From contig JAJFPB010000008.1 of the NCBI GenBank assembly GCA_020881915.1, forward strand, positions 3,100,001-3,164,000: 64,000 nt of DNA, given 5' to 3'. The notes under the pieces are model-generated. The model had not been told where the DNA came from and ran no database searches. It was given only the letters and a program-made list of their open reading frames with translations. The position numbers were made by a program, and so were the translations under genes. Shown here in pieces: positions 47,894-60,661 of this stretch. Origin of the DNA: Paramyrothecium sp. XJ0827. Its lineage: Eukaryota > Ascomycota > Sordariomycetes > Hypocreales > Stachybotryaceae. How positions within the stretch are numbered: the first letter of the stretch is position 1; the number at the start of each line of letters is the position of its first letter.

Positions 47894-49639
47894 TGAATGG
47901 TTTTTTAGTCGTATTAATGTAATTTTAATTAATTTAACTAAATTATAAAATTGGAACCTCTGTAAAACGTGCACGATAAAAACTATCGACACTTATTAAT
48001 GTTAACAGAACTACTGGTTCTTCCTAAAGTAATCGCGGAGTCACTCCTGCCGCCTCTAGTTTAGCGGCGTTCCCAATCAGGCAGCGCCCACCCGCCGCTG
48101 TATCCCTGTCGCACTCTGTCGCACTCCATCCCTTGACCGCATTATAAATATTCCAACGTCGCCCGTTCTACAAACATGTACTCTTGACTTCTTTCCCTTC
48201 AAATCCTGTACGCTTCCTCGCGACCGATGGCCTCATGCTCCATGCGCCCGCCCTGCAATCTGCGCCCTTGCCGTCTTGCATGACGCGGCCTCTTCCTGCC
48301 TTCTGCCGCTTTGTTATGCACCATCTTCATGATCGATGCCATTCACGCCCTACGCCCTGGGCTTATGTTGCGGCTCATGCTACTGCCCCCATTCCTTGAT
48401 TAGAAGCAAGATTCTTCTTCCTTGCCTCAATGCAGGCATTCGCTACACAGTATGCCTTCCTCATGCCACCTCCAAAGGGCCTTAGGCTGATCTGGCAATG
48501 CAGTGCACTAACCAGAGGTCACGGCTTCTGCTGCCCTCGGAGGCCGTCGACTAGTCCACGATCCGGGGGCGTGCTCTTCAGCCCGCTCTAGGTTCAAAAA
48601 TGTCGCAAATCACGATGACGCCTATGTCCGAGGCGGACTTTAGTGCCTCGGGATCCATCCAGGGGTTCCTCGCAGCCACCCAGAGTTGATGAGCTTTGAA
48701 CCCTCAGGTCATGCAAGTCGGCCGCTTTCAACCTCGAATCACTATCAGCCGACACAGGGGACATAGCCACACCGCTGTCTACGGGGTTTAGCGTAGAACC
48801 TTGATTCTTCGCTAGGCCGCAATCCTCTTGCCGGAGTTGGTCCTGCCTGTCTGATGTGGATGGTCATACACGATCACACGCCATGCGTCACACGCCATGC
48901 ATGAGATGGGGGATGCATCCGTCGGACCACGAAGCTGGATACGAGCCAAGGAGGTATCACAGCGGCCCTTTTGTCAACATAGCGGCGGATCATTCGCCTC
49001 AGCGACGCATTTCATTCGACGTGGCATTTGTCCGCAAAGAATCACACAGCCTAAGAATATGCGAAGCGCCGGAGAGAGTTTCATATGACGGCTAAGTCGC
49101 CAAGGACTCGTCGAGGCAGCTTGTGCGCAGAATGCTCAAGGGCAGCTCTGCACCGGAAAATGACGGGATTGTCGATTGGTACACAGACCGCATGCAGGCA
49201 CAACAAGTGAGGCTTCCTGGAACAATATTGCACCGTCGTGGGGTGAGGTCTGTCTCGGCAGATATATGATTAGCAGACTGGGTGAATCGTGCCGCGATCC
49301 ACTGTCCTAGGATGTTTGGGATTCGGCTTAGGCTTCCGCTTTGTTGCCAGCGATGTGTTCTTTGTAGCTTGATGGATTTGTAAGGACTGGCAATGAGTGA
49401 ACGGGAGATACTACCACTTAAAGTTTCTCGGGCAGGTTATTTGTTTAGGCTGCTAAGACCCCCTCAAACCATCATGTTCACACTCTGTTACATTCACCCA
49501 CAGTCGCCCCGACATGAAGCCAGTATCTCTTGACAACCTGTCTTTCTGGAAGCCTCCCATTCACGGGATGAAAGATCCTATTCAACTTCAACAATGATAT
49601 CTTGATCCCTCATCTGAACCATCGTCTTTTCCAACTCAG
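47894..49639. other. Intergenic, no supported gene
   Basis: A TATA-like tataaata is present near 48144, and a low-complexity frame follows, but stops interrupt it. Around 48600-48690 a short frame reads MTPMSEADFSASGSIQGFLA and then stops. It may belong to the same decayed gene as 49640-50875. No motif was recognised. Confidence 0.45.
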
Positions 49640-50875
49640 CAACAGTCTAAAGAGCCATGGAGGTAGAGCGGCCAAAGGCAAGACGACCCAATCTCGATCC
49701 TATCTGATGCCGAGTCTAATCATGATGGAGATTCGGACTCAAGTCTTCCATCAATCATCTCAATGATCAAATTGCTTCAGAAACGGCCTACAGGCAATTC
49801 AAGCAGAGGAGCAACAGATGTAGAAGCCAGCCCTGGCCTGGACCTCGTCTCAGCAGAATCCCCTACACAAACGGAAGCCGCCTCGGCTTGGCTAGATTAG
49901 ACACAACCGTCTCAACTCAATAATGCTACGAAGCAGTGACCTTCTTGTAACCCGAATAGAGCAATTGCAGGAGACGCACCTGCTCATCGAGGTGTCAACC
50001 TTGTAGCACCTTTTACCCCGGAAGGGAATCCAAACCTATTTACGACAGACGGACAACTTCAACTTGAACCACCCAGCCAACAGAGCAAGAATGTACTCGA
50101 TTTCGCCGCCGACCATGAAGTTGGTCATAACACTCAGAATCATTCGGCTTGCCCCTCAACTTGCAGTAGCACAGTTCAGGAAAGCGAAAGCTAAACCCTC
50201 ACTGGTAATCTTTGCGATGCAGCTATTTCTGCAGCCAGCACCCCATTTCTGTTGAATGATGCAAGCAGCGCGTCCAGCCGTGTCGATCACGAAATCACGG
50301 AGACCGGGGGCAGCTCTACGACCGAAGCATCGCTGATATCAACGTCCCTTCGCCGTTCCCGTCGTAAAGTCACCCAGCTGCATGAGGGATCGCAGTCTAG
50401 GGGCGACGAATCAGACAGCGATGCTTCAGACGCGGAAGGTGGCCCTAACAAGCCAGGATATCCAAAACTCGGGAGGACTTTTATATACCCTCAGATGGGG
50501 ACGACCTTAGCTCTGAGGACGACGAGGTTCACGGATGTAAGCGTCGTAGGCTCTCGGAGTTCTCTTCCTGTTCGCCCTACAATATACTCTCTAGTTCACG
50601 AAACTCTCTTAGCTCTTGCCGAGGATCGCCATCTAAATGCAGTGTCAACAGCCCATCAGTGCGGGCAAACATACTTGCCCTTTTCCAGGAATAGTCTCTC
50701 AAAGACGTTATTCTCCAATGTTTTACCAAGGGTGATGAGACAATATTTCAATTCCGGTTTAAACTACCATGTCAGAAACATGTCGACATCTCTCATAACA
50801 GGGACTCAAGGCTGCCTAAAGGTCCACGATCTGTATTGCATCATAAGGAGAACTTGAACCCATCGAAGGCTTCAC
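49640..50875 (+). pseudogene. Relic of a Ser-rich, disordered protein
   Basis: With a few stops and shifts this stretch reads as one Ser/Asp-rich protein: ISILSDAESNHDGDSDSSLP near 49690, SLISTSLRRSRRKVTQLHEG near 50340, DESDSDASDAEGGPNKPG near 50410, and in another frame CKRRRLSEFSSCSPYNILSS near 50545. I do not recognise a domain. The stops include TAG codons where CAG would fit. It looks like a decayed gene for a large disordered, perhaps nuclear, protein, but this is uncertain. Confidence 0.4.
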
Positions 50876-51437
50876 GTTATACCCTAAAGTCAAACTTCAG
50901 AACCATCCACTTCATTCATCTCTAATCTTGCCAAGACGGACGCGGCAGTGAATTTTCAACCCTCAAAGCCTGCCGCTCTCACAAGGAAAAGACCCTGAGG
51001 ATCCACACTCGGCCTTGGTCCTTGGCAAAGGGTCCTCGGGAAACAACAGTCGTGCGGCTGAATGTGTAGGTCATATGCCAAGACCCACTCGTGGCGCCAT
51101 CTTGACCAACGACTCACAAATCGTTCATCGTGAACTTAAGCGAACGTGGGCCCTCTCCGGCCGTGGGCTATGTCCAATCTAACCTTTTGTTTATCAGATC
51201 CGGAGCTCGGAAGATGGGCACTTGGAGCAGGAAAACGGTGAGAATGGATATCTTCAATCAACTTATTGCATTGTAGAGTTTGTTGGCATCTACTACTATT
51301 CGATTGCCTTAAACGTGCTCGCGTGAAACCCTGAAGTGGCTTCGGCCAGTAGCACGCTATGCCCAAATCCTTTTTTGACGGCAATGGTGCGGTGTCGACA
51401 CTCTTCCACCTTCATCTGAGCAACACAAGACGTCAAG
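50876..51437. other. Intergenic, no gene seen
   Basis: This stretch lies upstream of the GH55-LysM relic. It has no recognisable frame on either strand and no repeat. Confidence 0.5.
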
Positions 51438-54400
51438 ATGAAGCGCGTGGGCATCACTGCTGTAAGGCTGACCCTGTTTGCCTTATTGGCTGCCATTTTC
51501 AGTCAAGCTCATCAACATGGCTATCACCATAAACTCCATCATGGGAATCATGGTAGCAACCAAGAACTCCTGTAAAAAAGACAGACACAAATCCTGGAAA
51601 CTCGAGCTCAGCAGCTCAGATCGTCAAAGAGGCGTTGATTGCTTTGCAGCGTATGAACGGCGCTAGGGTCCAGAATCCAAGACTCAACCGCCATGAGTTC
51701 AACTTCAACCAGAAGAAGCCTGATCTTGCTCCTGTCTTAGACCTAACGAAAGCCAATGCAACATTACAAGAGCAAGAAACTGATGATGCTGAAACGCTCA
51801 ACTACTCCCTCCCACCCGAAGTCATTGAGGCCGCATAGCATTGTCGCCATGCCGAGCCGCAGGTTCCGTCTGGAAATCACAGCGAGGTCGCCACACTGAT
51901 GCGCAAGAAGTACGCCTTGAGCAACAATGATACCAACTCACCCGAGTCGCAGCAGACCCCTGAGGGAAGACTGTCGGTTTTTGGAGATGACGTTTTGGCT
52001 GAAAAGGAAGAGCGCGCTGCTACGCATTGGATGGTTGAGATGGGTAAAGATGGACGCAGTCCCTTCGCTCCTTCTGATTACAAGGTTTATTTCTCCGTTC
52101 AACTCCCGCCATAATTTAAGTTTTGTTAATACAAAATCTAGGTCTGGCGCAATGTCAAAGACTACGGTGCTAAGGGAGATGGAAAGACGGACGACACAAA
52201 GGCAATCCATAAAGCCATTTCCGAAAGCGGAAGATGCGGACCCAACTGTGGTTCCAGCACCATCTATCCTGCTGTAGTCTACTTCCCTCCTGGGACGTAT
52301 CTGGTCAGCAGCCCTCTGATCTAATACTATAACACGATCTTTCTTGGTGATGTAAGACAGATTCTCTCCGTTGTAAAGAAACAGCTAACATAATCTCATA
52401 GCCTACCGACGTCCTGACACTATTAGCTGCATCAAGTTTCGTCGGCCAAGGCGTTATCATCAGCGACGTATATGTCAGCGATAATGAGCAGTGGTATGAA
52501 AAACGTATGCTTCACTTGATCCCTCCGTTCCACTGATGCCTTCTCCAGGTAACTCAACACTGCGAATTTTCTTCGAAGCATTCGGAACTTCAAGATTGAT
52601 ATTCGCCTTGCATCTCCTTGGAGTTATATGTGCGGCATTCACTGGCAGGTCCGTGATCACACATTTTCAAGTCCCGACTCCCCTACTCTAACAACCAGCA
52701 GGTCGCACAAGCCACCTCGTTAGAAAATATTGAGTTCTACATGCTCTACGAGTGGGACGTTCCAGGACACAATCAACAGGTCAGTGCTTGCCAGGGTGAT
52801 ACAGCTTCTTAGTAGCTTCCCCTAATATTACAAAAGGTGTGTATATGGAGAATGGCTCGGGAGGATTCCTATCAGACCTGGCCTTTGTTGGTGGTCGTTT
52901 TGGGTAAGTCTTTTGACCAATTTTTCGGTTACATGGACGAATCAAAACTTGCTGCTAAGCGCGTATTTTGGAAACCAGCAATTCACAACAAGCCACCTTG
53001 TCTTTGTCATTTCAGTCAACGCTCTTCAGGTTCACTGGGATTGGGCCTGGACCATGCAAGACTTCGTTATCGAGAGCTGTGGCAACGGTATTGTCATTGT
53101 TGGCGGTGTAAGTTTCGTTCCTGCTCACTTATATGCTGTAGTCATGTTGACCAGGAAATTCACAAAAGGCTGGTGGGCCCGGTAGCACCGGACAGGGCGT
53201 GGGATCCCTGGTCCTCACGGACAGCATCATTGCCAACAAGAACAAAGGTATCGTCACAACCCTCATCAATGAGAATGCGACCTCTCTGCTCATGCAAAAC
53301 GTCGGGTTCTTCAATACGAAGGACGCAATTACCGATGACTCACGCCCCCAAGCTCTGCTTGCTGGAGGAGACCAGGTTATAGTAGAGAGCTGGGGCTTTG
53401 GTCTTGTCAACAACGCCACGGCCAAAGAGGGCGAGACCTTTTTTCCAAAGGGAGTGCACCTACCTCCTATGAAGAGGGAAAGCATCTTGCTTGGCGATAG
53501 TTATGACAAGATGGCGCCCAACCTTTTCACACGGAGACGCCCGAAATACCACGAAGTTTCCGCCAACAAGATCATGAACGTAAAGCAACTCGGAGCAATT
53601 CTTGCCCTTTGACATCTATCTTGTCACCGGCACCATTCGTGTCCCAACGGGTTCAAGGATTATCGGCCAGGCTTGGTCCCAAATTATGGCAACTGGCGAA
53701 TATGTGAGCTGTACATGATATCGCCGTCTCTGAATCAGCAGCTTACCAAAAGTACTCAAGTTCGCGGATGAAACGAAGCCTCAGCCTGTCGTGCAGGTCG
53801 GCAGAAAAGGCGACAAGGGCATCGTTGAAACACAGGACCGCATGTTCACAGTCAAGGGTGCCGCGGCTGGTGCAATCCTTGTTGAGTGGAATATTCATGA
53901 GTCCAAAAAGGGTTCTGCTGGTCTCTGGGGATTTAAAACTCGGGGAACAAGCGCTGACATGGACACACATCAGACTCGCACATCCGAGTGGGCGGTGCTA
54001 AAGGAAGTCGGCTCTCCAGAGAAGAGTGTCCCAAGAAGTCCAGCCACATTATGAATCAATACAAAGCAGCTTCCATGCTAATGCATCTAACGCCTGGCTC
54101 AACAGCCTACTTAGAAAATGCTTGGCTATGGACGGCCGACCATGATATGGATAGGGAGAGTCTTGATCAGATTGACATTTATGCAGCCCGTGGTTTGCTT
54201 GTTGAAAGCGATGCTGCCTGGTTATGGGGCACTTCGGTTGAACACAATATCTTCTATCAGTATCAACTATCCAATGCGAAGAACGTCGTCATGGGAATGA
54301 TTCAGACAGAATCGCCGGTACGTTTTGGGAATAAACTTCGGTCCAAAGTCTACTTTTTAGTAAACTAACCAATTGTTGCAGTATTTCCAACCAGTACCCA

Positions 54401-56089
54401 AGGCACCTGGCCCATTTTCCAATACTATCGGCCTCTTCCCCAATGATCCGTCGTTCACCGACTGCATCGCCAATTCTGCACGCGGCTGCGCGGTCTCTTG
54501 GGCAGTACGAATTATCGACTCAGCCTCGATCTACATCCTTGGAGCCGGTCTATATAGTTGGTTCGACGACTACTCCCAGGATTGCCTCGAGAAGGAGTGC
54601 TGCCAATTAAAGGGTTTTGAAATTGAGCAAACTCGCGATATCTGGATTTACAATCTATGCACAAAGGCTATCAAGGAAATGATATCTCCTCTTCGTCTCA
54701 AACCGACCTACGCTCGTGACAACGTAATGGCTTCCTATCGTCCGTCCTCGCTTGGCTGCAGGGTTCTTCAGAGGTGACCGGCGAGAGAAAATTTGATGGT
54801 TACAGTCTCTGGACCTACGAAACCCTAGACAGCCTCAACTCGGTGACGCTGCCAGGCACCTGCCGATCTGCTCTGGTCGAGACTATCGGATGCGATGATT
54901 TCACCAAGAACTTTCAGTCTGCTGGCATCCAGACTTGGCTGGGGGACCAAAATGCCACTGATACCATTTGCGATGCTGGTTGTGGACAGAGCTTGAAGAG
55001 CTGGTTTGACACCGTCTCAGGTGCCTGCGCCGGTTATCGTATTAGCGATGCTCTCCCAACTCTTTCCGGAGGAAGAGTCTGGGCAGGCTGGAATCAGACA
55101 TGCCTCAAAGACTCCAAGACTGGGAAATATTGTGGTGGTGAGTAAAGAAGCAGTGTATTGAGGCTATAGCCAATGCTCTAACTAACCCTATCCAGAAATC
55201 ATTGACAATTTCAAAGACGTCGATTCGATTGAGGAGATGAGCAAACAGGAGCTCTGCTCCGAGTGTTGGGTTGAGCATTTTGCGATTATGCAAAGATCTC
55301 AGTACGCTCTCTATAATGACTTCATTCAGTCTCAGCTCGACTACGGTGAAGGAGTGCGGGCTGAAGGACAATACGACAAAACCAAATTCGCCTATTGACC
55401 TCCTGAAGCCTTCCATGTTCTGTGTTTCGGACAATACATACACAACAGTTGCCGGTGATACGTGTGATTCAATAGCTGCAACTCACAAAGTTGCATCGGC
55501 GGCTCTCTATCAACAGAACCCTGAGGTGATCAAGAATTGTACCAACATTGAACCAGCAATGGAAGTCTGCCTACCTCTCCCTTGTGAGAGGACGTGGATT
55601 CTTAAGTCTGGTGATACGTGCAACTCCATCGAGTCCAATCTGACTATGACAACTAACTACTTCTCCATGGGCTTCGTCACGAGATTCAACCGCTGGGTGG
55701 ACGAAGGCTGCACAAATCTTCACACTGCTAGCGATGCCGCCTTTGGCCACATTCTTTGTCTTTCTCCGCAAAACGGTGTTTTCAACGCTACTGTCGGAGA
55801 CAGTGGAGCAGCGACAATTCCCGACCGTTCAAATGGCTACTCAAAGACCATTTCCTCTCCTAGAGAAACGGCCACAGTTGCGGAGAAGACGACACTCAAC
55901 TGTGGCATCTGGCACGTTGCGGTAAAGGGCGATTCATGCCGCAACATTTCTTTCGAGAGTCAAACTACCATTGAAATCTTTATGCAAGTAAATCCATCGC
56001 TGGGCACCGATATCTCAGGTTGCACGGAGGCTCTGAAGCCTGGCCTGTCGTATTGCGCATCACCTTTCACGGCTTGGGATATCCTCTGA
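51438..56089 (+). pseudogene. GH55 beta-1,3-glucanase fused to LysM domains, multiply broken
   Basis: The gene starts with a signal peptide (MKRVGITAVRLTLFALLAAI) at 51438. The first GH55 half has [19 protein letters not shown] at about 52143 and [14 protein letters not shown]; the second half has TGTIRVPTGSRIIGQAWSQI at about 53630 and YLENAWLWTADHDMD at about 54110. The C-terminal part has LysM units, VAGDTCDSIAATHKV near 55450, SGDTCNSIESN near 55610 and VKGDSCRNISFES near 55930. Intact proteins of this kind degrade beta-1,3-glucan and bind chitin-like polymers. Breaks are TAA at 51573, TAG at 51836, TAA at 52322, TAA at 52550, and frame changes near 51600, 53607, 53990, 54760 and 55350. 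Normal introns are also present. It cannot make the full protein. Confidence 0.85.
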
Positions 56090-56364
56090 TCTGGAGCAGA
56101 AGGAAGGGGGTCCATTTCTTTATTCTTGTATATTTTCTTCATGATGTGAGCTTTGCCAACGGAACGAGGGTGGATATGTGTCTTAATGGAGATATGTTTA
56201 ATAGTCTGGGTTGATGGGAGGCGGGAGGTTGGGGCTAGGGGCTATAAATAAATTAAGTAGAGGCAGATTTCTAGGTTTAGATAGTAGGATTAGGGGAAGA
56301 GGAACTCAGAGAAGAAGAAAAACAAGTATTAAAATTCTTATATACTACTTAATATTTTACTTCC

Positions 56365-58066
56365 CTATAAGGCCATGATTATGGCCTCCAACCCCTTGAA
56401 CTCCATGCTCGGCATTGAAACATGGTAATCATGAACAAATGCCACATCGCATGCATTAGTCTTCCACAACTTCATATCAAAGCCCTGAATCAGCGCTGCA
56501 GTCACTAGATACATCTCGGCACGTGCCAGCTCGATACCAAGGCACTTTCTGCTGCCTTTGCCAAATGACATCTGGTATTTCTGGAGCTTGCGGCCCTCTT
56601 CACCGAGCCAGCGTTCCGGATCGAAGACAAATGGGTCGGGGAAAACACTCGGTGCGGTATGGGCGCTCAAGGTAGTTGTGCTCATCGGAGTACCGGCGGG
56701 AATCCTGAAGGACTTTCCTCTATTCGAAGAGTGAGCTGCATAAACCGTAGGGGTGTATGTAAGTGTTTCCCGAGCGATACGTGCTGTTCTTGCCGTGACA
56801 CCGAAGGAGAGACGGTGCCCTTCCTCGATGACCGCGGTGAGATATGGCAGTCGCTCAAGTTGGGCCCACGACGCTGGTCGTGGGACGGTACTGAGTTCTT
56901 CCCGTAGCTTGCTCATGATCTGTGGATTGGCCAGCAGGTGGTAGAATACCATGTTGAGGGACTTGGCTGGTGATTCAGTTCCTGCGAGAACCAAAAGTGC
57001 ACCTTCTTGCTCAAGCCGGAGTAAAGCCTTCTCTGGTGCGGGCAAAATAGGATTGTCAAGCACGGTATAATATACAGATTTTGCACTTGACGAATCACTA
57101 GGGGCCCCAGAAGCTTTATTTTTGATGATGCGTACTAGTTCGGCTCGGACTTGCTGCGTCTTTAGTATTAGAACACCATGCCAATTAATTTCAGGACAAC
57201 GCATACATCAAATAGGTCTAGCAGATCAATCAATCCAGGTGGCATGATAGGCCTGCTGATGGATTTCGGGAGAGATTCTAGGAAGTCGGGAATGAACGGG
57301 AAGTGCTTGTTGAGATGCATTCCTGTCATCAGCTCGTAGCTGTTATGGCGTAATGTGGCGGCTTTCTGTTCATCCGAAAGGATGTCTGTCTTGTGAGAGA
57401 ACAAGAAGTTGTTGACAACACTAGCCGCTTTTAGGATCATTCCTCGTCCGAATTTGAAGGCATCTTACTCATTGGAGAAGGCGAAGAAGAGATCCGAAAG
57501 ATTGACTGGCGTCTGTTCGGAGGCATGTTTCAAAAGCAATTGACAAATCTGTTGAACTTTCTCGGTAATTGTCGGCTCAAGGGAGACCACATTGCGTTTG
57601 CTGAAGAATGGAGACAGAGCTTCACGTCGTTTGCGATGGACTTCAAGACTGGGAGTAGTGCCAACTCCACCGGGAACCCGCAAAGATCTCAGTTGGTACT
57701 CATACTTGTCTCTCGGGGACGAAGAAGGGGCATAAATGGTGTCGAGGAATCCAACATCAGAGATGTGGATCTCGTCCGGTGTGACCCGGATGATTGGTCC
57801 TGCGAGGTAGATGAGTGATGCCGCGCAGTGAACTAAACGTGCGCACGTATTGGCTTACCGTATCGTCTGTGGAGCTCCTGGATCTTGAAGACATATTGGC
57901 CGGGTTGAATGGCGTCGAAATAGAATTCATACCACCACGTGAGAGCCGCAAGTCTCGGGCCAGGAATATGAGCCAAGGGGTGAAGGAACAAACGGCGTAT
58001 GGCACCTCCGATTGTCAGCAGGGCGGCCAAAAGCACTGTCGTCAGAAAGATTGAAAGGACAGCCAT
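56365..58066 (-). CDS. Cytochrome P450 monooxygenase
   Basis: Four exons (58066-57859, 57799-57469, 57420-57207, 57159-56365) join to 515 residues. An N-terminal membrane anchor (LSIFLTTVLLAALLTIGGAI) is followed by the proline-rich hinge HPLAHIPGPRLAALT. Further motifs are the I-helix LLVLAGTESPAKSL, ExxR in IEEGHRLSFG, FDPERWLG, and the heme site FGKGSRKCLG with the axial Cys. All catalytic elements are present. An apparent stop after FAFSNE lies inside the second intron (57421-57468), which splices cleanly to VVNNFLFSHKT. It sits in the endoplasmic reticulum membrane and hydroxylates a small molecule; the substrate is unknown. A nearby SDR, DUF3328 relic and regulator suggest secondary metabolism. 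Confidence 0.93.
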
Positions 58067-58375
58067 GGCAAGTTCTCCGCCACACGAATGGGACGGGAGA
58101 GAAGACGAGAGGGTAAGATGCGGGGTACGAACGTGGAGACTGAGGGTTACCTAATGGAGCGACGTGCGATTAGGTCTAAAGTAGATAAAATTTGCATATA
58201 CCTGAATGGTGAGATTGCTTAGCATGCACAACGTCATGGGTCTGTTTAACAGGGCAGCCGACGTTGTATTGAGGACCGAACGCCGAACGCCGCTTGCGCC
58301 CTCAGACCAACATACATGTTCTTTTGTCTTCCACGCCTTGATACTATATACGTACATCTACATTATGAAACGGTC

Positions 58376-58650
58376 GCTGTACGTTAGCCATTGCGCCCAT
58401 TGGCTGCTGATCGATATGTAGTACGCTGATCCATGCATCTATACTCAATCATAGTACCAACACTACCACCCAATACTACCACCCACCAAGGATCCTCCTA
58501 CCGGTCAACTCGGTCACCATACGTCGGCCGTCGCCGCCTGTTGGCCGTTGATCGACGTACAGTGCTGCCAATCCATATATTAATACAACAACTATAGTAC
58601 CAACAGTACCGCCCAGTACTACCACCCGCTAAGAATCCTCCTACTGGTCA
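58376..58650. repeat. Tandem duplication of about 137 bases, diverged
   Basis: Two copies, about 58376-58512 and 58513-58650, share blocks in the same order: a gttggc/gttgatcga part, catagtaccaaca, actaccaccc, and atcctcctac followed by ggtcaact. Many differences between them are C/T and G/A, as RIP or deamination would give. The repeat lies upstream of both the P450 and the rhodopsin-like gene. No known element was recognised. Confidence 0.6.
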
Positions 58651-58950
58651 ACTATGTACAAGATCTTCTGGTGGCCATGCAGCCAAAATATGAGGTGCCA
58701 GCAAAAGTGAACCATCTGAATCCCTCCGGGGTATTTGGCAAAATCCTCGCGTATCTCTCGCTTATCGTTACATGTATCAGCTTCTCGGCCGACTTTAGTC
58801 TTCCATGGTTTCAACGCTTTCTGATATCCTTCGTCAGGCACCGTGATACAACCAAAAAGTCTCTCGTGCAGCAGTGTTTGAGTTGCAAGCTTCGCAACGT
58901 TCGACAAGACTTCACAGCTGTTTCCCCGGTATCCCAACACCACCATCGAC

Positions 58951-60302
58951 ATGAGCGGCCCTTCAGTCATGAAAGATTATTATACCACTCCGGCATTAAT
59001 CATCTTCATTAGCATCTTCTTTCCATCCTTAGCGCCACTTGTGTAGCTCTACGTTTCTATACTAGAGCCAAAGCGAAGAGCGCATTTTGGTGGGACGACT
59101 GGCTATGTATTCCAGCGCTGGTATACACACGCAATACGTTCCATTCAGTTCAAGGTACAGGCTAACTTATTGTGCCCAGGCTCTCGAGCTTGCGATGGCC
59201 GGGCTCCTGATATGGGGTGTTTCGGAGAGCGCGTTGGGGGGGCATATCTCTTTCCCAACTGACCCAAGTCCAGACGCTTATCTGTTCTTCACCTCCCCCG
59301 AACAAGCCATTCTTCAGCAAGTGAGTATTCGGCGATCAAGACCGGGCCACTTAAAAGAACGTCTTACTAACGCTTGTCGCAGATCCAGTATTACTTCGAC
59401 TTCATTGGAGGTTTTGCCTTCGGGGCGCTCAAGCTCAGCATCCTATTCTTCTACCGCAAGATCTTCGGCGTCAACAGGACATACAAAGATGCCTTCAATA
59501 CCATTACAACTTCCATGGTTGCATTAGTTATCGTCTGGACTTTGAGTTTCGGAATCGGAGCCATCTTTCTCTGTGGAACTCGTCCTGCATACGCGTGGGC
59601 ACCCGTGGCTCTCGTTGCGGAGCATTGTTCTACGCAGCTACAGTTTCTCGAGGCATATGCTTTCTCCGATTTCATGATGGATTGTTTCATCTGGTCGCTG
59701 CCAATTCCCAAAATTTGGTGGTTGCACATGGCTGTCAGGAAGAGATTGATCGTCATCGCCATCTTTCTTGTCGGTATGCTGTAAGTTGTCAGCCTTCTCC
59801 CTCTCCTGGATAGCAGGTTGGAGCTAGGAGTCATGACTAACATGATGGATAGCACGATCGGAGCTTCCGCCGCAAGAATGGCCATCTACATCATCTAAGT
59901 CGTCAACGATTTGCCCAATCCGACGGCGAAAGCACGAATCTCCTCCCTGATCCCCTGCTCACCCAAGAACACTAACATCTGGAAGAAATCATCACCTATC
60001 TCCTCTTCTGGACCATGATAGAATGCGGTCTCGGACTTGTGGTAGTATGTCTACCTACGCTACGTGCTCCCATGCGCACCTTCTTCACTGCCATCTCGCC
60101 AGGCTCGCTGATCAGCGGCATCAAATCCGTCTTCACAACGCGCTCGCTAAAGGCTGAAGGGAGTCTCGAATCAGGTGTCTACCGACTCGATACTGTCAAT
60201 CAGTCGCACAAAGCGTTGACTTCCGATTGGAGTCGCCATGCGCCGACGGAGAAGGCGCTGCAGTTGAACCCACTGACTCTGATAATTTGGCGACACAGGT
60301 GA
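58951..60302 (+). pseudogene. Rhodopsin-domain (PTH11-like) integral membrane protein, broken
   Basis: The start MSGPSVMKDYYTTPALIIFI leads into a membrane helix; near 59025 the frame must shift by one base to reach SATCVALRFYTRAKAKSAFW and WWDDWLCIPAL. After an intron come ALELAMAGLLIWG, IQYYFDFIGGFAFGALKLSI and LFFYRKIFGVN, the hallmark segment of fungal rhodopsin-domain proteins, then FSDFMMDCFIWSLPIPKIWW. After a further intron TIGASAARMAIYII is followed by TAA at 59896-59898, where CAA (Gln) would continue into VVNDLPNPTA. The last part (TYLLFWTMIECGLGLVVVCL) is still open to 60302. Intact relatives are plasma-membrane proteins of unknown ligand, some of them receptors. Confidence 0.78.
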
Positions 60303-60661
60303 AGCCGATGAATGGAGCAATTCATGTTCGGAGTGAGTTGCAGCAGCATTCAAGGAAGCTCTAAGATGTCTCGAAATGGCTCTGTGATGCCTGTACCGGG
60401 TCTGCTGTGATGGCCTCCCAAACACATGCTGTATATAGAATTTTTCGCAAGTCGTGTTAACGATACAAAACACATTTTCCATTCGCTCCTCAAATGCTTG
60501 AATACGCAAAGGGGCGCATCTCCCATGAAAAGAGCCGTCTGTTCGCGTAGTCTTAGACTTGAAAGGACGTCAAAAGGATGAATTAATCAATCGATCAACT
60601 ACTGGTACATAAAGCCAAAAAGAATTATACGCAATTTCCCCGTCACATACTATCTACACAT

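Noticed and set aside
48184..48399. Frame of 71 codons after a TATA-like sequence
   Set aside because: Low-complexity translation with no motif and no downstream exon.
57463..57470. Apparent stop in the P450 after FAFSNE
   Set aside because: It lies in a well-formed 48-base intron (57421-57468); splicing restores the frame, so the P450 is not a pseudogene.
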